A DNA stretch of 36,656 nucleotides from a bacterium (GTDB lineage Bacteria > Bacteroidota > Bacteroidia > Chitinophagales > Chitinophagaceae), in assembly GCA_027364635.1 (NCBI GenBank), contig DAHXOZ010000010.1:1-36656 (forward strand), in the 5' to 3' direction. Position 1 is the first letter of the stretch. Every line of letters begins with the position of its first letter. Both the position numbers and the translations under genes were made by a program. This document shows, piece by piece, positions 28,659 through 36,656 of the stretch. The notes beneath the pieces are model-generated. The model worked only from the letters and a program-made list of their open reading frames with translations, had not been told where the DNA came from and made no database searches.

Positions 28659-30659
28659 TTGCTTCAATATTTTCCGTTTCGTCATATTGACCGGACTCAA
28701 ATAACGCCGATTTCAAAAATAAATTCTGAAACTGACTATGTGCAGGTAAAAGGGAAACTTACATCAGTAGAAACTTTGGGAGAAAGTCGGGGCAGGAGAT
28801 TGGTAGCCACACTGTATGATGGGACCGGAGAACTCGAATTGGTCTGGTTCCAGGGTATAAACTGGATACAAAAAAGTTTGCACATAGGAGCGCCATACCT
28901 TGTTTTTGGTAAAGCCGGATTTTTTATGAATACGCCGCAAATTACGCATCCGGAAATGGAATTGCTTACAGAGGCGAATAAAGAAGCTAAAAATTTCCTG
29001 GAACCAGTTTACCCTGCAACTGAAAAATTAAAAACGAAAGCGATGGGTGGCAGGCAAATGGGAAAGTTGACTTTTACCCTTTTGCAATTGCTTTCTGAAA
29101 AAGATGTTCCTGAAAATATCCCTGCCGATATTTTGGCGAAATTTCATTTGGTAAAAAGATTTGACGCTATAAAAAATATTCATTTTCCGGCCTCAAAAGC
29201 TGACTATGAAAAGGCAGTTAAGAGATTAAAATTTGAAGAACTATTTATCTCTCAGTTGCGAATGGGTTTATTGCGGTTTAAAAGAAATACTTTTTCCAAA
29301 GGTCATGTGTTTTCCAAAGTAGGCTCTCTTTTCAATGATTTTTACACCAATCATCTTCCTTTTGAACTAACGGGTGCGCAAAAAAGAGTATTGAAAGAAA
29401 TCAGGAAAGATTTGGGAAGCGGTAAACAAATGAACCGCCTTTTGCAGGGGGATGTGGGTAGCGGAAAAACAATGGTAGCGCTCATGGCAATGCTTATTGC
29501 AGCAGATAACGGTTATCAAAGTTGTTTCATGGCTCCTACAGAGATATTGGCACGCCAGCATTTTGAGGGATTGAAGAGTATGTTGCAAAATATACCCGTT
29601 AAAATCGGGATACTTACCGGTTCTTCAACGGTAAAAGAAAAAAGAGAGATATTGAAAGCAACCCTCGAAGGGGAAATTAAAATATTGACAGGGACACATG
29701 CCCTGATTGAAGATGTAGTTCAGTTTAAGAACCTGGGCCTTGCCATTGTTGATGAACAACATCGTTTTGGCGTGGCACAAAGGGCAAAACTTTGGGATAA
29801 GAATGAGCTTAATCCTCATATACTGGTAATGACAGCAACACCAATTCCGCGTACGCTGGCCCTGACTGCATACGGCGATCTCGATTATAGCATAATGGAT
29901 GAAATGCCGTCCGGAAGAATCCCAATACAAACTGTTCATCGAATGGAATATGCAAGGCCACAGGTAATGAACTTTGTCAAATCTGAAATAGAACGGGGAA
30001 GGCAGGCGTATATCATATATCCTTTGATTGAAGAGTCGGCCAAACTTGATTTTGAAGACCTTATGCGGGGTTATGAAGAAGTGAAAGCCTACTTTCCTGA
30101 ACCAAAATACTACATAAGCATGGTTCATGGAAAGCAAAAGCCTGCACTAAAGCAAACGAATATGAACCGGTTTGTAAAAGGCGATACTCATATAATGGTT
30201 TCAACCACAGTAATAGAAGTAGGGGTAAATGTGCCGAATGCGAGCGTGATGGTAATTGAAAGTGCCGAAAAATTCGGATTGCCGCAATTGCACCAGTTGC
30301 GTGGAAGGGTGGGAAGGGGCAGTGAAAAAAGCTATTGTATTCTTTCTACAAAAGTAAAATTGTCGGCAGAAGCAAAACAACGTTTGAAAATTATGTGTGA
30401 AACCAATGATGGATTTAAAATCGCGGAAAAAGATTTGGAAATTAGGGGCCCCGGAGATATAGAAGGAACCCGTCAAAGCGGCTTACTTAATTTTAAATTA
30501 GCTAATATTGTGGAAGATAGAAAAATTCTGGAAGCTGCAAGATTGACCGCTGAAAAAATTATCTCTGAAGATCCTACATTATCCTCTAATGAAAACCATT
30601 GCCTGAAAGCCTTTCTGGAAAGCGAAAAGGCTAAAACTGCCTGGAGTAAAATATCGTAA
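28659..30659 (+). CDS. recG: ATP-dependent DNA helicase RecG
   Basis: 666 residues from TTG 28659, the first standard start codon; with the upstream extension about 703, the normal RecG size. RecG remodels stalled replication forks and Holliday junctions. The wedge/OB domain occupies the first about 180 residues (YVQVKGKLTSVETLGESRG). Helicase motifs: LLQGDVGSGKTMVALMAM (Walker A, about 264), IVDEQHRFGVAQRAKL (D-E-Q-H, about 364), MTATPIPRTLALTAYGDLD, the family block MDEMPSGRIPIQT, VIEVGVNVPNASVMVIESAE and QLRGRVGRG. The true start is probably a non-standard codon upstream, because TTG 28659 omits the conserved G-V-G-P segment. Confidence 0.95.
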   Translation: MLQYFPFRHIDRTQITPISKINSETDYVQVKGKLTSVETLGESRGRRLVATLYDGTGELELVWFQGINWIQKSLHIGAPYLVFGKAGFFMNTPQITHPEMELLTEANKEAKNFLEPVYPATEKLKTKAMGGRQMGKLTFTLLQLLSEKDVPENIPADILAKFHLVKRFDAIKNIHFPASKADYEKAVKRLKFEELFISQLRMGLLRFKRNTFSKGHVFSKVGSLFNDFYTNHLPFELTGAQKRVLKEIRKDLGSGKQMNRLLQGDVGSGKTMVALMAMLIAADNGYQSCFMAPTEILARQHFEGLKSMLQNIPVKIGILTGSSTVKEKREILKATLEGEIKILTGTHALIEDVVQFKNLGLAIVDEQHRFGVAQRAKLWDKNELNPHILVMTATPIPRTLALTAYGDLDYSIMDEMPSGRIPIQTVHRMEYARPQVMNFVKSEIERGRQAYIIYPLIEESAKLDFEDLMRGYEEVKAYFPEPKYYISMVHGKQKPALKQTNMNRFVKGDTHIMVSTTVIEVGVNVPNASVMVIESAEKFGLPQLHQLRGRVGRGSEKSYCILSTKVKLSAEAKQRLKIMCETNDGFKIAEKDLEIRGPGDIEGTRQSGLLNFKLANIVEDRKILEAARLTAEKIISEDPTLSSNENHCLKAFLESEKAKTAWSKIS

Positions 30660-30703
30660 CTTATTTAGATAAAATGTGTATGTTAAGAAGCTATTAAATC
30701 GGA

Positions 30704-30762
30704 AAACAGAAAATTAATTTCTTACTCTTCTTCCAATTGTTTCGTAAATTTATTTTCTGTTT
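30704..30762. other. Long AT-rich inverted repeat after recG
   Basis: Arms at 30704-30720 and 30746-30762 pair over 17 bp with one mismatch (one arm starts AAACAGAAAATTAATTT), around a 25-nt spacer. It begins 45 nt after the recG stop. The low GC and long loop make it a poor classical terminator, though it may act as one in both directions. Confidence 0.4.
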
Positions 30763-30832
30763 CTCAATTGCTTTCTGTGACCCTTGATTTTAATATCCGG
30801 TACCTTTAAATTAATTTATCGACAATTAATTC

Positions 30833-33800
30833 ATGATAAAAAACATTTCCTTGAAACTACTAAAACAATATTCTTATATTATTTTTCTTCTTGCATCCAC
30901 TTTTCTTTTTTCAGAAAATTTGATGGCCCAGGTTGAATTCATAGAGAATAAGGGCCAGTGGGATCCCCAGGTTAAATTTATGAGTAGCGCCGGAAGTGGT
31001 TCTTTTTTTTTAACTGATAAGGGATTTACAGTTGCTCAATACAATCCTGATGATCTTGAAAATGTCAAAGTTAGAATGCATGAAGGAAATTCTAAAGCGA
31101 CAGCAAACCGGCAACAAAACGATTCCGTGAGAACAGATTCTTATTCAGTTCAGTTTTTAAATTCGCAAAAGCCGGTAATTGTGCCTGATAAAGTTATTCC
31201 ATCTGTCAATAATTATTTTATCGGAAATGATCCGTCTAAGTGGGCCTCTAATTGTAAAATTTATCTTGGGGTTACTTACAAAAATATTTATCCCAATATC
31301 GATTTGAGGTATTATACAGATGCTTCCGGCAATTTAAAATATGATTTTATAATAAACCCCGGAGCTAAGATTGGAGATATCGCAATGAAATATAGAGGTC
31401 CTAAAAAACTGACGATAAAAAATCGTGAACTGAACATCTCCACTTCACTTGGGGTTAATAAAGAACTTAAACCTTATACTTACCAGGTTATTGATAATCA
31501 AAAAAAAGAATTGGATTGTCAATACATCATCAAAGGAGATGTGGTAAAATTTAAAGTAAAAAATTACTCCCCTGATCAAACGTTAATCATCGATCCTACA
31601 TTGATATTTTTTAGTTATTCCGGAAGTACTGCAGATAACTGGGGCTTTACAGCTACTTACGGAAAGGATGGTTCCTTTTATGGCGGTGGAATTGCTTTTG
31701 GAAATGGATTTCCGGTTTCACCGGGTGCCTACGAAAAATCTTTTAATGGAGATTTTGATATTGCTATTATCAAGCTTTCTCCGGATGGCCGTAACCGCAT
31801 TTATGCAACGTATATCGGAGGCAGCGGAGCAGACCAGCCACATAGTCTTATCGAAGATCCACAGGGAAATTTAGTTATTGCAGGCAGAACCAACTCAAGT
31901 AATTACCCGGTAAAACCTGCAAGCGGAAAAGTGGGCACCGGTGGGGGGTACGACATTGTAGTAACCAAGCTAAACTCAACCGGGAGCGATATTATTGGCT
32001 CTATGAGGATCGGGGGATCCGGTGATGATGGAGTAAATATTGCAGACGATCATAGTAACTATTTACAATCGCTTAAAAGAAATTATGGTGATGATGCACG
32101 CAGCGAGGTGTTATTGGATGGATCAAATAATATTTACGTAGCTTCCTGTAGTTCTTCCGGCGGTAATAGTGTTGCTTCGGGAGCATTTCCGACCACTGCC
32201 GGCGCTTTCCAAACAAAACTGAAAGGAAAACAAGATGCCGTAGTGTTAAAAATAAATCCGGATTGCAATACTCTTTTATTCAGCACTTTTATCGGGGGAA
32301 GTGATAATGATGCTGCTTATGTTTTAACCTTTGGGAGTACTGGAAATATTTATGTAGCTGGTGGTACAGCAAGTGCCGATTTTTTAAAAAATATCCCCAC
32401 TGGTAATGTTATTAAATCGACAAGCCCTTCATTAAACAGTTCAGGAGCAAACGGAACTGATCCATGTGATGGTTTCGTGGTTGAGTTGAATAACACAGGT
32501 ACTGCTGCAATTCGGGGTACTTATATAGGAACTGACAAAGCGGATCAGTTATATGGCATTGAAGCTGATAAATTCGGCTATATATACGTCATGGGAACGT
32601 CCGAAGGAAATATGAAAGTAATTAACGCTGCCTATTCAAATCCTGGAGGAAAACAATTTATATCTAAATTGAAACCAGATTTATCCGCTTTTGTGTATTC
32701 AACTGTTTTTGGATCTCCTAATTCACAAGTCCCGAATATTTCGCCCACAGCTTTTCTGGTTGATCGTTGTCAAAATGTGTATGTTTCCGGCTGGGGAGGA
32801 AAGTCCAACAGTGGTTTTTCTTCCGGAAATACTAAAGGGCTTCCTGTAACACCAGATGCAATCAAACCCCAGACCGATGCTTCGGGCAGTGATTTTTATT
32901 TTTTTGTTTTACAAAAGGATGCAGCCTCTCAATTATATGGTACCTTTTTTGGCCAGGAAGATCCTCCCGGAAGAACCAGCCCTATTACCTTTGGCGATCA
33001 TGTGGATGGCGGAACAAGCAGGTTTGATAAAAATGGTGTTATTTACCAGGCCATTTGTGCCAACTGCTTTAAAAGCGTTGCTTTTCCCGGAACTCCGGGT
33101 GCATGGTCAAGAACCAATCAATCACTTGGGCAAAATGGTGAATGTAACTTGGGAATGCTAAAAATTGAAATGGATTTTGCCGGTGTACGCTCGGGCTTGC
33201 ATACCTCAATTAATGGCGTTTCAAACGATACTTCCGGATGTGTTCCTTTACAGGTTGATTTTTCGGATACGCTGAAAAAAGGAAAGCTTTATTATTGGTA
33301 TTTTGGCGATGGCACAGGAGATACAACTACCATTCCTTCTACTACTCATGTTTACCAAAATGTGGGCAAATATCCTGTAATGCTGGTAACAATTGATAGT
33401 ACAACCTGCAACATTTCGGATACTTCTTACAAAAACATCCGTGCAGGAAATAACAAAGCAAAACTTAATTTTATTTCTCAAAAATTAGATCCCTGTACCA
33501 ATCTAAGTTATAATTTCACCAATACTTCCCAACCCACAAGTGGTAGTTTTCAGCCGGGTATTTTTACCTGGGATTTTGGAGACAATACTCCAATAGTAAC
33601 TCAAACTCAGAACCCGGTTACACATACATATGCCGGACCAGGTACTTACCAGGTAACGCTTTACCTCAATGATAGTACTTATTGTAATTCGCCCGACGAT
33701 ACAATGAAAACAGTACGACTTTCACCAGAAGTGAAAGCATCATTTACAACACCGGCAGCAGGATGTGTTCCTTATAATGCAGTATTTACAAATAACTCGC

Positions 33801-34486
33801 TTGGTGGCATTAGTTTCTTATGGAATTTTGGCGATGGGGCTACTTCCACCGATGAAAATCCAACACATCTTTATACAAAGGTTGGTTCTTATACAGTTAA
33901 GTTAACTGCATACGATTCTTCTTCCTGTAACAAAATTGACGATTCTACTTTTACCATTACTGTAAGCCCGATACCCACAGCTTCATTTACGTATAATCCT
34001 TTGGTGCCTAAGGAAAATACCTTTACCAATTTTATCAATCAATCAATTGGTGCAACACATTATACCTGGAGTTTTGGGGATGGGGATACTTCAAATTTGG
34101 AAAATCCAAAACACCTTTTTAATGCAACAGGTACTTATACTGTTTGTTTGAATGCCGCCAATGACTTTGGTTGCAGCGATGATACCTGTATTGATGTACA
34201 ATCTATTGTTAACCCATTAGTGGATGTTCCGTCTGCATTTACTCCGGGCAAATTTGGAGCAAACAGTATAATCAGGGTAGTGGGCTTTGGTATTAAAGAC
34301 ATGAAATGGACTATTTATAACAGATGGGGGCAGAAAGTATATGAAAGCAATAGTTTGAAAAGTGGTTGGGATGGATATTTCAAAGGCAAATTGCAACCCA
34401 TGGATGTATATACTTATACACTTTCGGTAACTTTTTCGAGTGGACAGAAAGTTACGAAAACCGGTGATATTACTTTATTACGTTAA
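30833..34486 (+). CDS. Large T9SS cargo: DUF7948, SBBP-like and PKD domains, gliding-motility C-terminal domain
   Basis: 1217 residues. Signal peptide through about residue 32 (IIFLLASTFLFSENLMAQ). Next comes a beta-rich domain opening VEFIENKGQWDPQVKFMSSAG, typical of DUF7948 adhesin-like proteins. SBBP-type propeller repeats span about 260-760 (YATYIGGSGADQPHSLIEDP, FSTFIGGSDNDAAYVLTFG and others). Four PKD domains start near 801, 877, 969 and 1050, with WYFGDG, WDFGDN, WNFGDG and WSFGDG cores. The C-terminal about 86 residues (VPSAFTPGKFGANSIIRVVG, YNRWGQKVYESNSLKSGWDG) are a CHU_C-type T9SS sorting domain, cleaved or anchored after export. It is an extracellular adhesin or polymer-binding protein; the ligand is unknown. 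The PorP/SprF gene follows 5 nt later. Confidence 0.93.
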   Translation: MIKNISLKLLKQYSYIIFLLASTFLFSENLMAQVEFIENKGQWDPQVKFMSSAGSGSFFLTDKGFTVAQYNPDDLENVKVRMHEGNSKATANRQQNDSVRTDSYSVQFLNSQKPVIVPDKVIPSVNNYFIGNDPSKWASNCKIYLGVTYKNIYPNIDLRYYTDASGNLKYDFIINPGAKIGDIAMKYRGPKKLTIKNRELNISTSLGVNKELKPYTYQVIDNQKKELDCQYIIKGDVVKFKVKNYSPDQTLIIDPTLIFFSYSGSTADNWGFTATYGKDGSFYGGGIAFGNGFPVSPGAYEKSFNGDFDIAIIKLSPDGRNRIYATYIGGSGADQPHSLIEDPQGNLVIAGRTNSSNYPVKPASGKVGTGGGYDIVVTKLNSTGSDIIGSMRIGGSGDDGVNIADDHSNYLQSLKRNYGDDARSEVLLDGSNNIYVASCSSSGGNSVASGAFPTTAGAFQTKLKGKQDAVVLKINPDCNTLLFSTFIGGSDNDAAYVLTFGSTGNIYVAGGTASADFLKNIPTGNVIKSTSPSLNSSGANGTDPCDGFVVELNNTGTAAIRGTYIGTDKADQLYGIEADKFGYIYVMGTSEGNMKVINAAYSNPGGKQFISKLKPDLSAFVYSTVFGSPNSQVPNISPTAFLVDRCQNVYVSGWGGKSNSGFSSGNTKGLPVTPDAIKPQTDASGSDFYFFVLQKDAASQLYGTFFGQEDPPGRTSPITFGDHVDGGTSRFDKNGVIYQAICANCFKSVAFPGTPGAWSRTNQSLGQNGECNLGMLKIEMDFAGVRSGLHTSINGVSNDTSGCVPLQVDFSDTLKKGKLYYWYFGDGTGDTTTIPSTTHVYQNVGKYPVMLVTIDSTTCNISDTSYKNIRAGNNKAKLNFISQKLDPCTNLSYNFTNTSQPTSGSFQPGIFTWDFGDNTPIVTQTQNPVTHTYAGPGTYQVTLYLNDSTYCNSPDDTMKTVRLSPEVKASFTTPAAGCVPYNAVFTNNSLGGISFLWNFGDGATSTDENPTHLYTKVGSYTVKLTAYDSSSCNKIDDSTFTITVSPIPTASFTYNPLVPKENTFTNFINQSIGATHYTWSFGDGDTSNLENPKHLFNATGTYTVCLNAANDFGCSDDTCIDVQSIVNPLVDVPSAFTPGKFGANSIIRVVGFGIKDMKWTIYNRWGQKVYESNSLKSGWDGYFKGKLQPMDVYTYTLSVTFSSGQKVTKTGDITLLR

Positions 34487-34491
34487 AACGA

Positions 34492-35523
34492 ATGAAAAAG
34501 AATTTTAGGCTGTTTTTTTTATTTTTCTCTTATTTCCTTTTAATTGGATTGAACAAATCCATAGGGCAGGATTTGCATTTTTCGCAGTTCTTCAATAATC
34601 CTTTACTCACCAATCCTGCAAACACCGGTTTTATTCCGGACGCTGATTACAGATTGGGTGCATCATACAGAAATCAATATTCCAACATAATGTCTGTCCC
34701 TTACAAAACGATGAGCATTTATGGTGATGCGCAGGTTTTCAGAGACAGGATTGAAACAGGATGGATGGGATTGGGAGGTGTAATTTTGCGTGATGTTGCA
34801 GGAAGCGGAAGCCTTACTTCAACAAAAATTTACGGATCCATCGCCTATCATCAAATGCTCGGTGAAAGTAGTTTGCTTACAGCGGGTTTTAATGTAGGAT
34901 GGGCCAATAAAAGAATTGATCAAAGTAAACTCACTTTTCCTGACCAATTCGATGGTAAATTTTTTGATGCTTCTTTGCCTACTTCTGTTCAGCTACTTAA
35001 TAATAGTGTAAGCTATTTTGATATGCAGGTAGGAATTAATTATGCTTATTTCCCTACCCGGAATATTTATATCAATGCCGGATATTCAATTCATCATGTG
35101 AACAGGCCCAAAGAAACTTTTTTTGGAGATGGAAGTTCCAGCACCATCGATATGAGACATATCGGTTTCATTAATTCTATTATTAAATTAAATGACCAGG
35201 TTATTGTTAATCCCGCGGCATATTATACCAGGATGGCAAACTCCAGCGAACTTGTAGTAGGAATGAATGCAGCTTATAATCTTTCTGGTCATGGATCCAA
35301 ACAAATTATTGGCGGATTATTTTATCGCTACAACGATGCAGTTATTCCGATGATTGGATTAGAAGTTAATAATATGCGTTTCACTTTTAGTTATGATGTA
35401 ACCAGCTCTTCTTTAAAAAATTACAACAATTCTTTCGGCGCCGACGAATTCAATCTCTTATATAAAGGGTTTTATAATCAGTTCAATGGCAACCGTCAGC
35501 AAACGCTTTGTCCCGTTTTTTAA
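34492..35523 (+). CDS. PorP/SprF-family T9SS outer-membrane protein
   Basis: 343 residues. A signal peptide (FFLFFSYFLLIGLNKSIGQ) is followed by DLHFSQFFNNPLLTNPANTG, the universal PorP/SprF opening, and then RLGASYRNQYSNIM. The rest is an outer-membrane beta-barrel with alternating aromatic strands (MQVGINYAYFPTRNIYINAGY, IIGGLFYRYNDAVIPMIGLE). Family members serve type IX secretion, often attaching one particular cargo to the cell surface. Its placement directly after the large CHU_C cargo gene suggests it is that cargo's anchor. Confidence 0.94.
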   Translation: MKKNFRLFFLFFSYFLLIGLNKSIGQDLHFSQFFNNPLLTNPANTGFIPDADYRLGASYRNQYSNIMSVPYKTMSIYGDAQVFRDRIETGWMGLGGVILRDVAGSGSLTSTKIYGSIAYHQMLGESSLLTAGFNVGWANKRIDQSKLTFPDQFDGKFFDASLPTSVQLLNNSVSYFDMQVGINYAYFPTRNIYINAGYSIHHVNRPKETFFGDGSSSTIDMRHIGFINSIIKLNDQVIVNPAAYYTRMANSSELVVGMNAAYNLSGHGSKQIIGGLFYRYNDAVIPMIGLEVNNMRFTFSYDVTSSSLKNYNNSFGADEFNLLYKGFYNQFNGNRQQTLCPVF

Positions 35524-35530
35524 AACTAAA

Positions 35531-35561
35531 TTTGTTTTTACGGCTTCCCTCTTCATCTTTG
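35531..35561 (+). promoter_or_regulatory. Promoter of proC
   Basis: TTTG at 35531-35534, 19-nt spacer, CATCTTTG at 35554-35561 (seven of eight to TAnnTTTG counting the free positions). The predicted start near 35567 leaves a leader of about 37 nt before the ATG at 35604. Confidence 0.55.
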
Positions 35562-35603
35562 TAAAAAAGTAAGATGAAAAACGCTTCGATAAATAATAAG
35601 ATA

Positions 35604-36398
35604 ATGAACAAAAAAATTGCCATTATTGGCGGAGGTAATCTTGGGACTGCCATTGCAGAAGGATTATTAAAAAGTAAATTCTGTGTTCCTTCAGACATTA
35701 TAATTACTAAAAGAAGAGTTGAAACACTTCAGAAATTAAAAGAAAGAGGCGTAAAAATAATTTCTGATAATGCAGAGGCCGTGCACCATAGTGAATTGGT
35801 AATTCTTGCTGTAAAGCCTTACCAGGTAAATGATGTGTTGCAAAGTTTTAAAATGAAGCTTACCCAAAAACATATTTTAGTATCGGTGGTAACCGGAGTA
35901 TTGATTTCAGAAATTCAGGAAATTATTAAAAAAAATATTCCAATTTTCAGGGCAATGCCGAATACTGCAATCTCAATTGAACAAAGCATGACTTGCATCA
36001 GCTATACTAATGCTACCCAGGAGCATATAAATTTTGTAGAAAAAATATTTTCGCCAGTTGGTAAAGTAGTTGTTATAGACGAAAAACTAATGGAAGCCGC
36101 TACCATCCTTGGCGCATGCGGCACTGCCTACGCGATGCGTTTCATTCGTGCGAGTATACAAGGCGGAATTGAAATTGGGTTTGATGTTGCTACTGCCAGC
36201 CTTATCGTTGCACAAACCGTGAAAGGCGCAGCCGAATTGTTGTTGCAAAAAGGAACACATCCCGAGCAGGAGATCGATAAAGTTACTACTCCAAAAGGCT
36301 GCACTATTGCAGGTTTGAATGAAATGGAACACCAGGGTTTTAGTTCTTCTTTAATAAAGGGAATTGCGGTCAGCTACAAAAAAATTGCGAAAAATTGA
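35604..36398 (+). CDS. proC: Pyrroline-5-carboxylate reductase
   Basis: 264 residues from ATG 35604. An ATG at 35574 would add ten polar residues (MKNASINNKI); the later one is chosen because the Rossmann strand starts at once (MNKKIAIIGGGNLGTAIAEGLL, G-x-G-x-x-G) and because it leaves a normal leader. ProC reduces 1-pyrroline-5-carboxylate to proline with NAD(P)H. Other family blocks: LAVKPYQVNDVL, FRAMPNTAISIEQSMTCISY, GACGTAYAMRFIRASIQGGIEIG, and the C-terminal PKGCTIAGLNEMEHQGFSSSLIKGI, which corresponds to the usual S-P-G-G-T-T-x-x-G-L segment (here P-K-G-C-T-I). Confidence 0.94.
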   Translation: MNKKIAIIGGGNLGTAIAEGLLKSKFCVPSDIIITKRRVETLQKLKERGVKIISDNAEAVHHSELVILAVKPYQVNDVLQSFKMKLTQKHILVSVVTGVLISEIQEIIKKNIPIFRAMPNTAISIEQSMTCISYTNATQEHINFVEKIFSPVGKVVVIDEKLMEAATILGACGTAYAMRFIRASIQGGIEIGFDVATASLIVAQTVKGAAELLLQKGTHPEQEIDKVTTPKGCTIAGLNEMEHQGFSSSLIKGIAVSYKKIAKN

Positions 36399-36483
36399 GT
36401 ATTCACTCTGTTGGCTTAAACTGATTTTATAAAATAAAAAAACAGCTTTAAAGTTTGTTTACTGTTTTGTCTTAAATAAAAAA

Positions 36484-36656
36484 ATGAATCGAAAAGTTTT
36501 TTTCTTAAATAGATTTATAAAGAGTTTTATTTTTTTTATCCTTGCGGTATGTTTGCTTTCCTGGTTTTTAAAACCTGTTGAATTAAAGAATGGAATTTGG
36601 AGAGCGACCATAGAAAGAACTGATGGAAATAAGATCGTTTTTAATTTTCAATCGAA
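36484..36656 (+). CDS. Start of a membrane-anchored protein, probably TlpA-family thiol oxidoreductase (cut by window edge)
   Basis: 57 codons visible. MNRKVFFLNRF is followed by the hydrophobic segment IKSFIFFILAVCLLSWFL, a signal anchor or signal peptide, and then VELKNGIWRATIERTDGNKIVFNF. That last stretch resembles the region just before the thioredoxin domain of Bacteroidota TlpA/DUF4369-type proteins (G-x-W-R-A-x-I-x-R-x-D-G). The C-x-x-C site would lie beyond the window, so the assignment is tentative. Confidence 0.5.
   Translation, partial: MNRKVFFLNRFIKSFIFFILAVCLLSWFLKPVELKNGIWRATIERTDGNKIVFNFQS

Overview
The window (about 36.7 kb, AT-rich) comes from a Bacteroidota chromosome, most likely a Chitinophagaceae-like member of the Sphingobacteriia/Chitinophagia. 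The evidence is promoters with a TAnnTTTG -7 box, a type IX secretion (T9SS) cargo with a gliding-motility C-terminal domain next to a PorP/SprF protein, the ftsX-DUF3098-uppP order, a ddl-PASTA pair, and a LeuS of Bacteroidota type. No rRNA, tRNA, CRISPR array or conventional insertion sequence was seen.

Layout. 1-1.8 kb: an ArsR regulator followed by a metallo-beta-lactamase (MBL)/rhodanese sulfur-transfer protein that runs off the left edge. 1.9-6.4 kb: housekeeping genes (tsaB, a 3-hydroxyacyl-CoA dehydrogenase-like protein, ridA, a D-2-hydroxyacid dehydrogenase, greA, a HIT protein), then a DUF4160/DUF2442 pair in which DUF4160 is frameshifted. 6.4-13.5 kb: ruvC, membrane and hydrolase genes, and the envelope genes uppP, DUF3098 and ftsX. 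13.8-17.6 kb: leuS, read as one 1265-codon frame. 17.7-19.3 kb: a DUF202 protein and a PadR regulator with a membrane partner. 19.3-25.4 kb: a minus-strand sulfur island with thioredoxin, three single rhodaneses, DUF6132, a second MBL-rhodanese protein, two TauE/SafE exporters, DUF1634, a Crp/Fnr regulator and a methyltransferase. 25.4-28.2 kb: cell-wall genes (PASTA, ddl, L,D-transpeptidase). 28.5-36.7 kb: recG, a 1217-residue T9SS cargo, porP/sprF, proC and the start of a probable TlpA-type protein.

Most unusual feature. leuS is about 330 codons longer than the family norm because it carries three in-frame insertions. Two are about 150-165 codon cassettes encoding a Vsr-like DUF559 endonuclease domain, each bounded by inverted copies of a CCCCTCTCC/GGAGAGGGG palindromic unit. 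The third is one solo copy of that unit. All sit in loops and leave the synthetase motifs (HVGH, KMSKS) intact. This looks like a selfish palindromic element that travels with its own nuclease and survives inside an essential gene by staying in frame, without any visible splicing signal.

The sulfur island reads as a sulfide/persulfide handling module: MBL oxidation, sulfane-sulfur transfer by rhodaneses and thioredoxin, and export by TauE/SafE. A Crp/Fnr regulator is encoded inside it. A shared TGTAACAAAA box lies 27-28 nt upstream of the -7 element of two of its promoters. Other regulatory signals worth attention are a terminator-like hairpin immediately after the greA promoter and a perfect 10-bp inverted repeat filling the padR promoter spacer.
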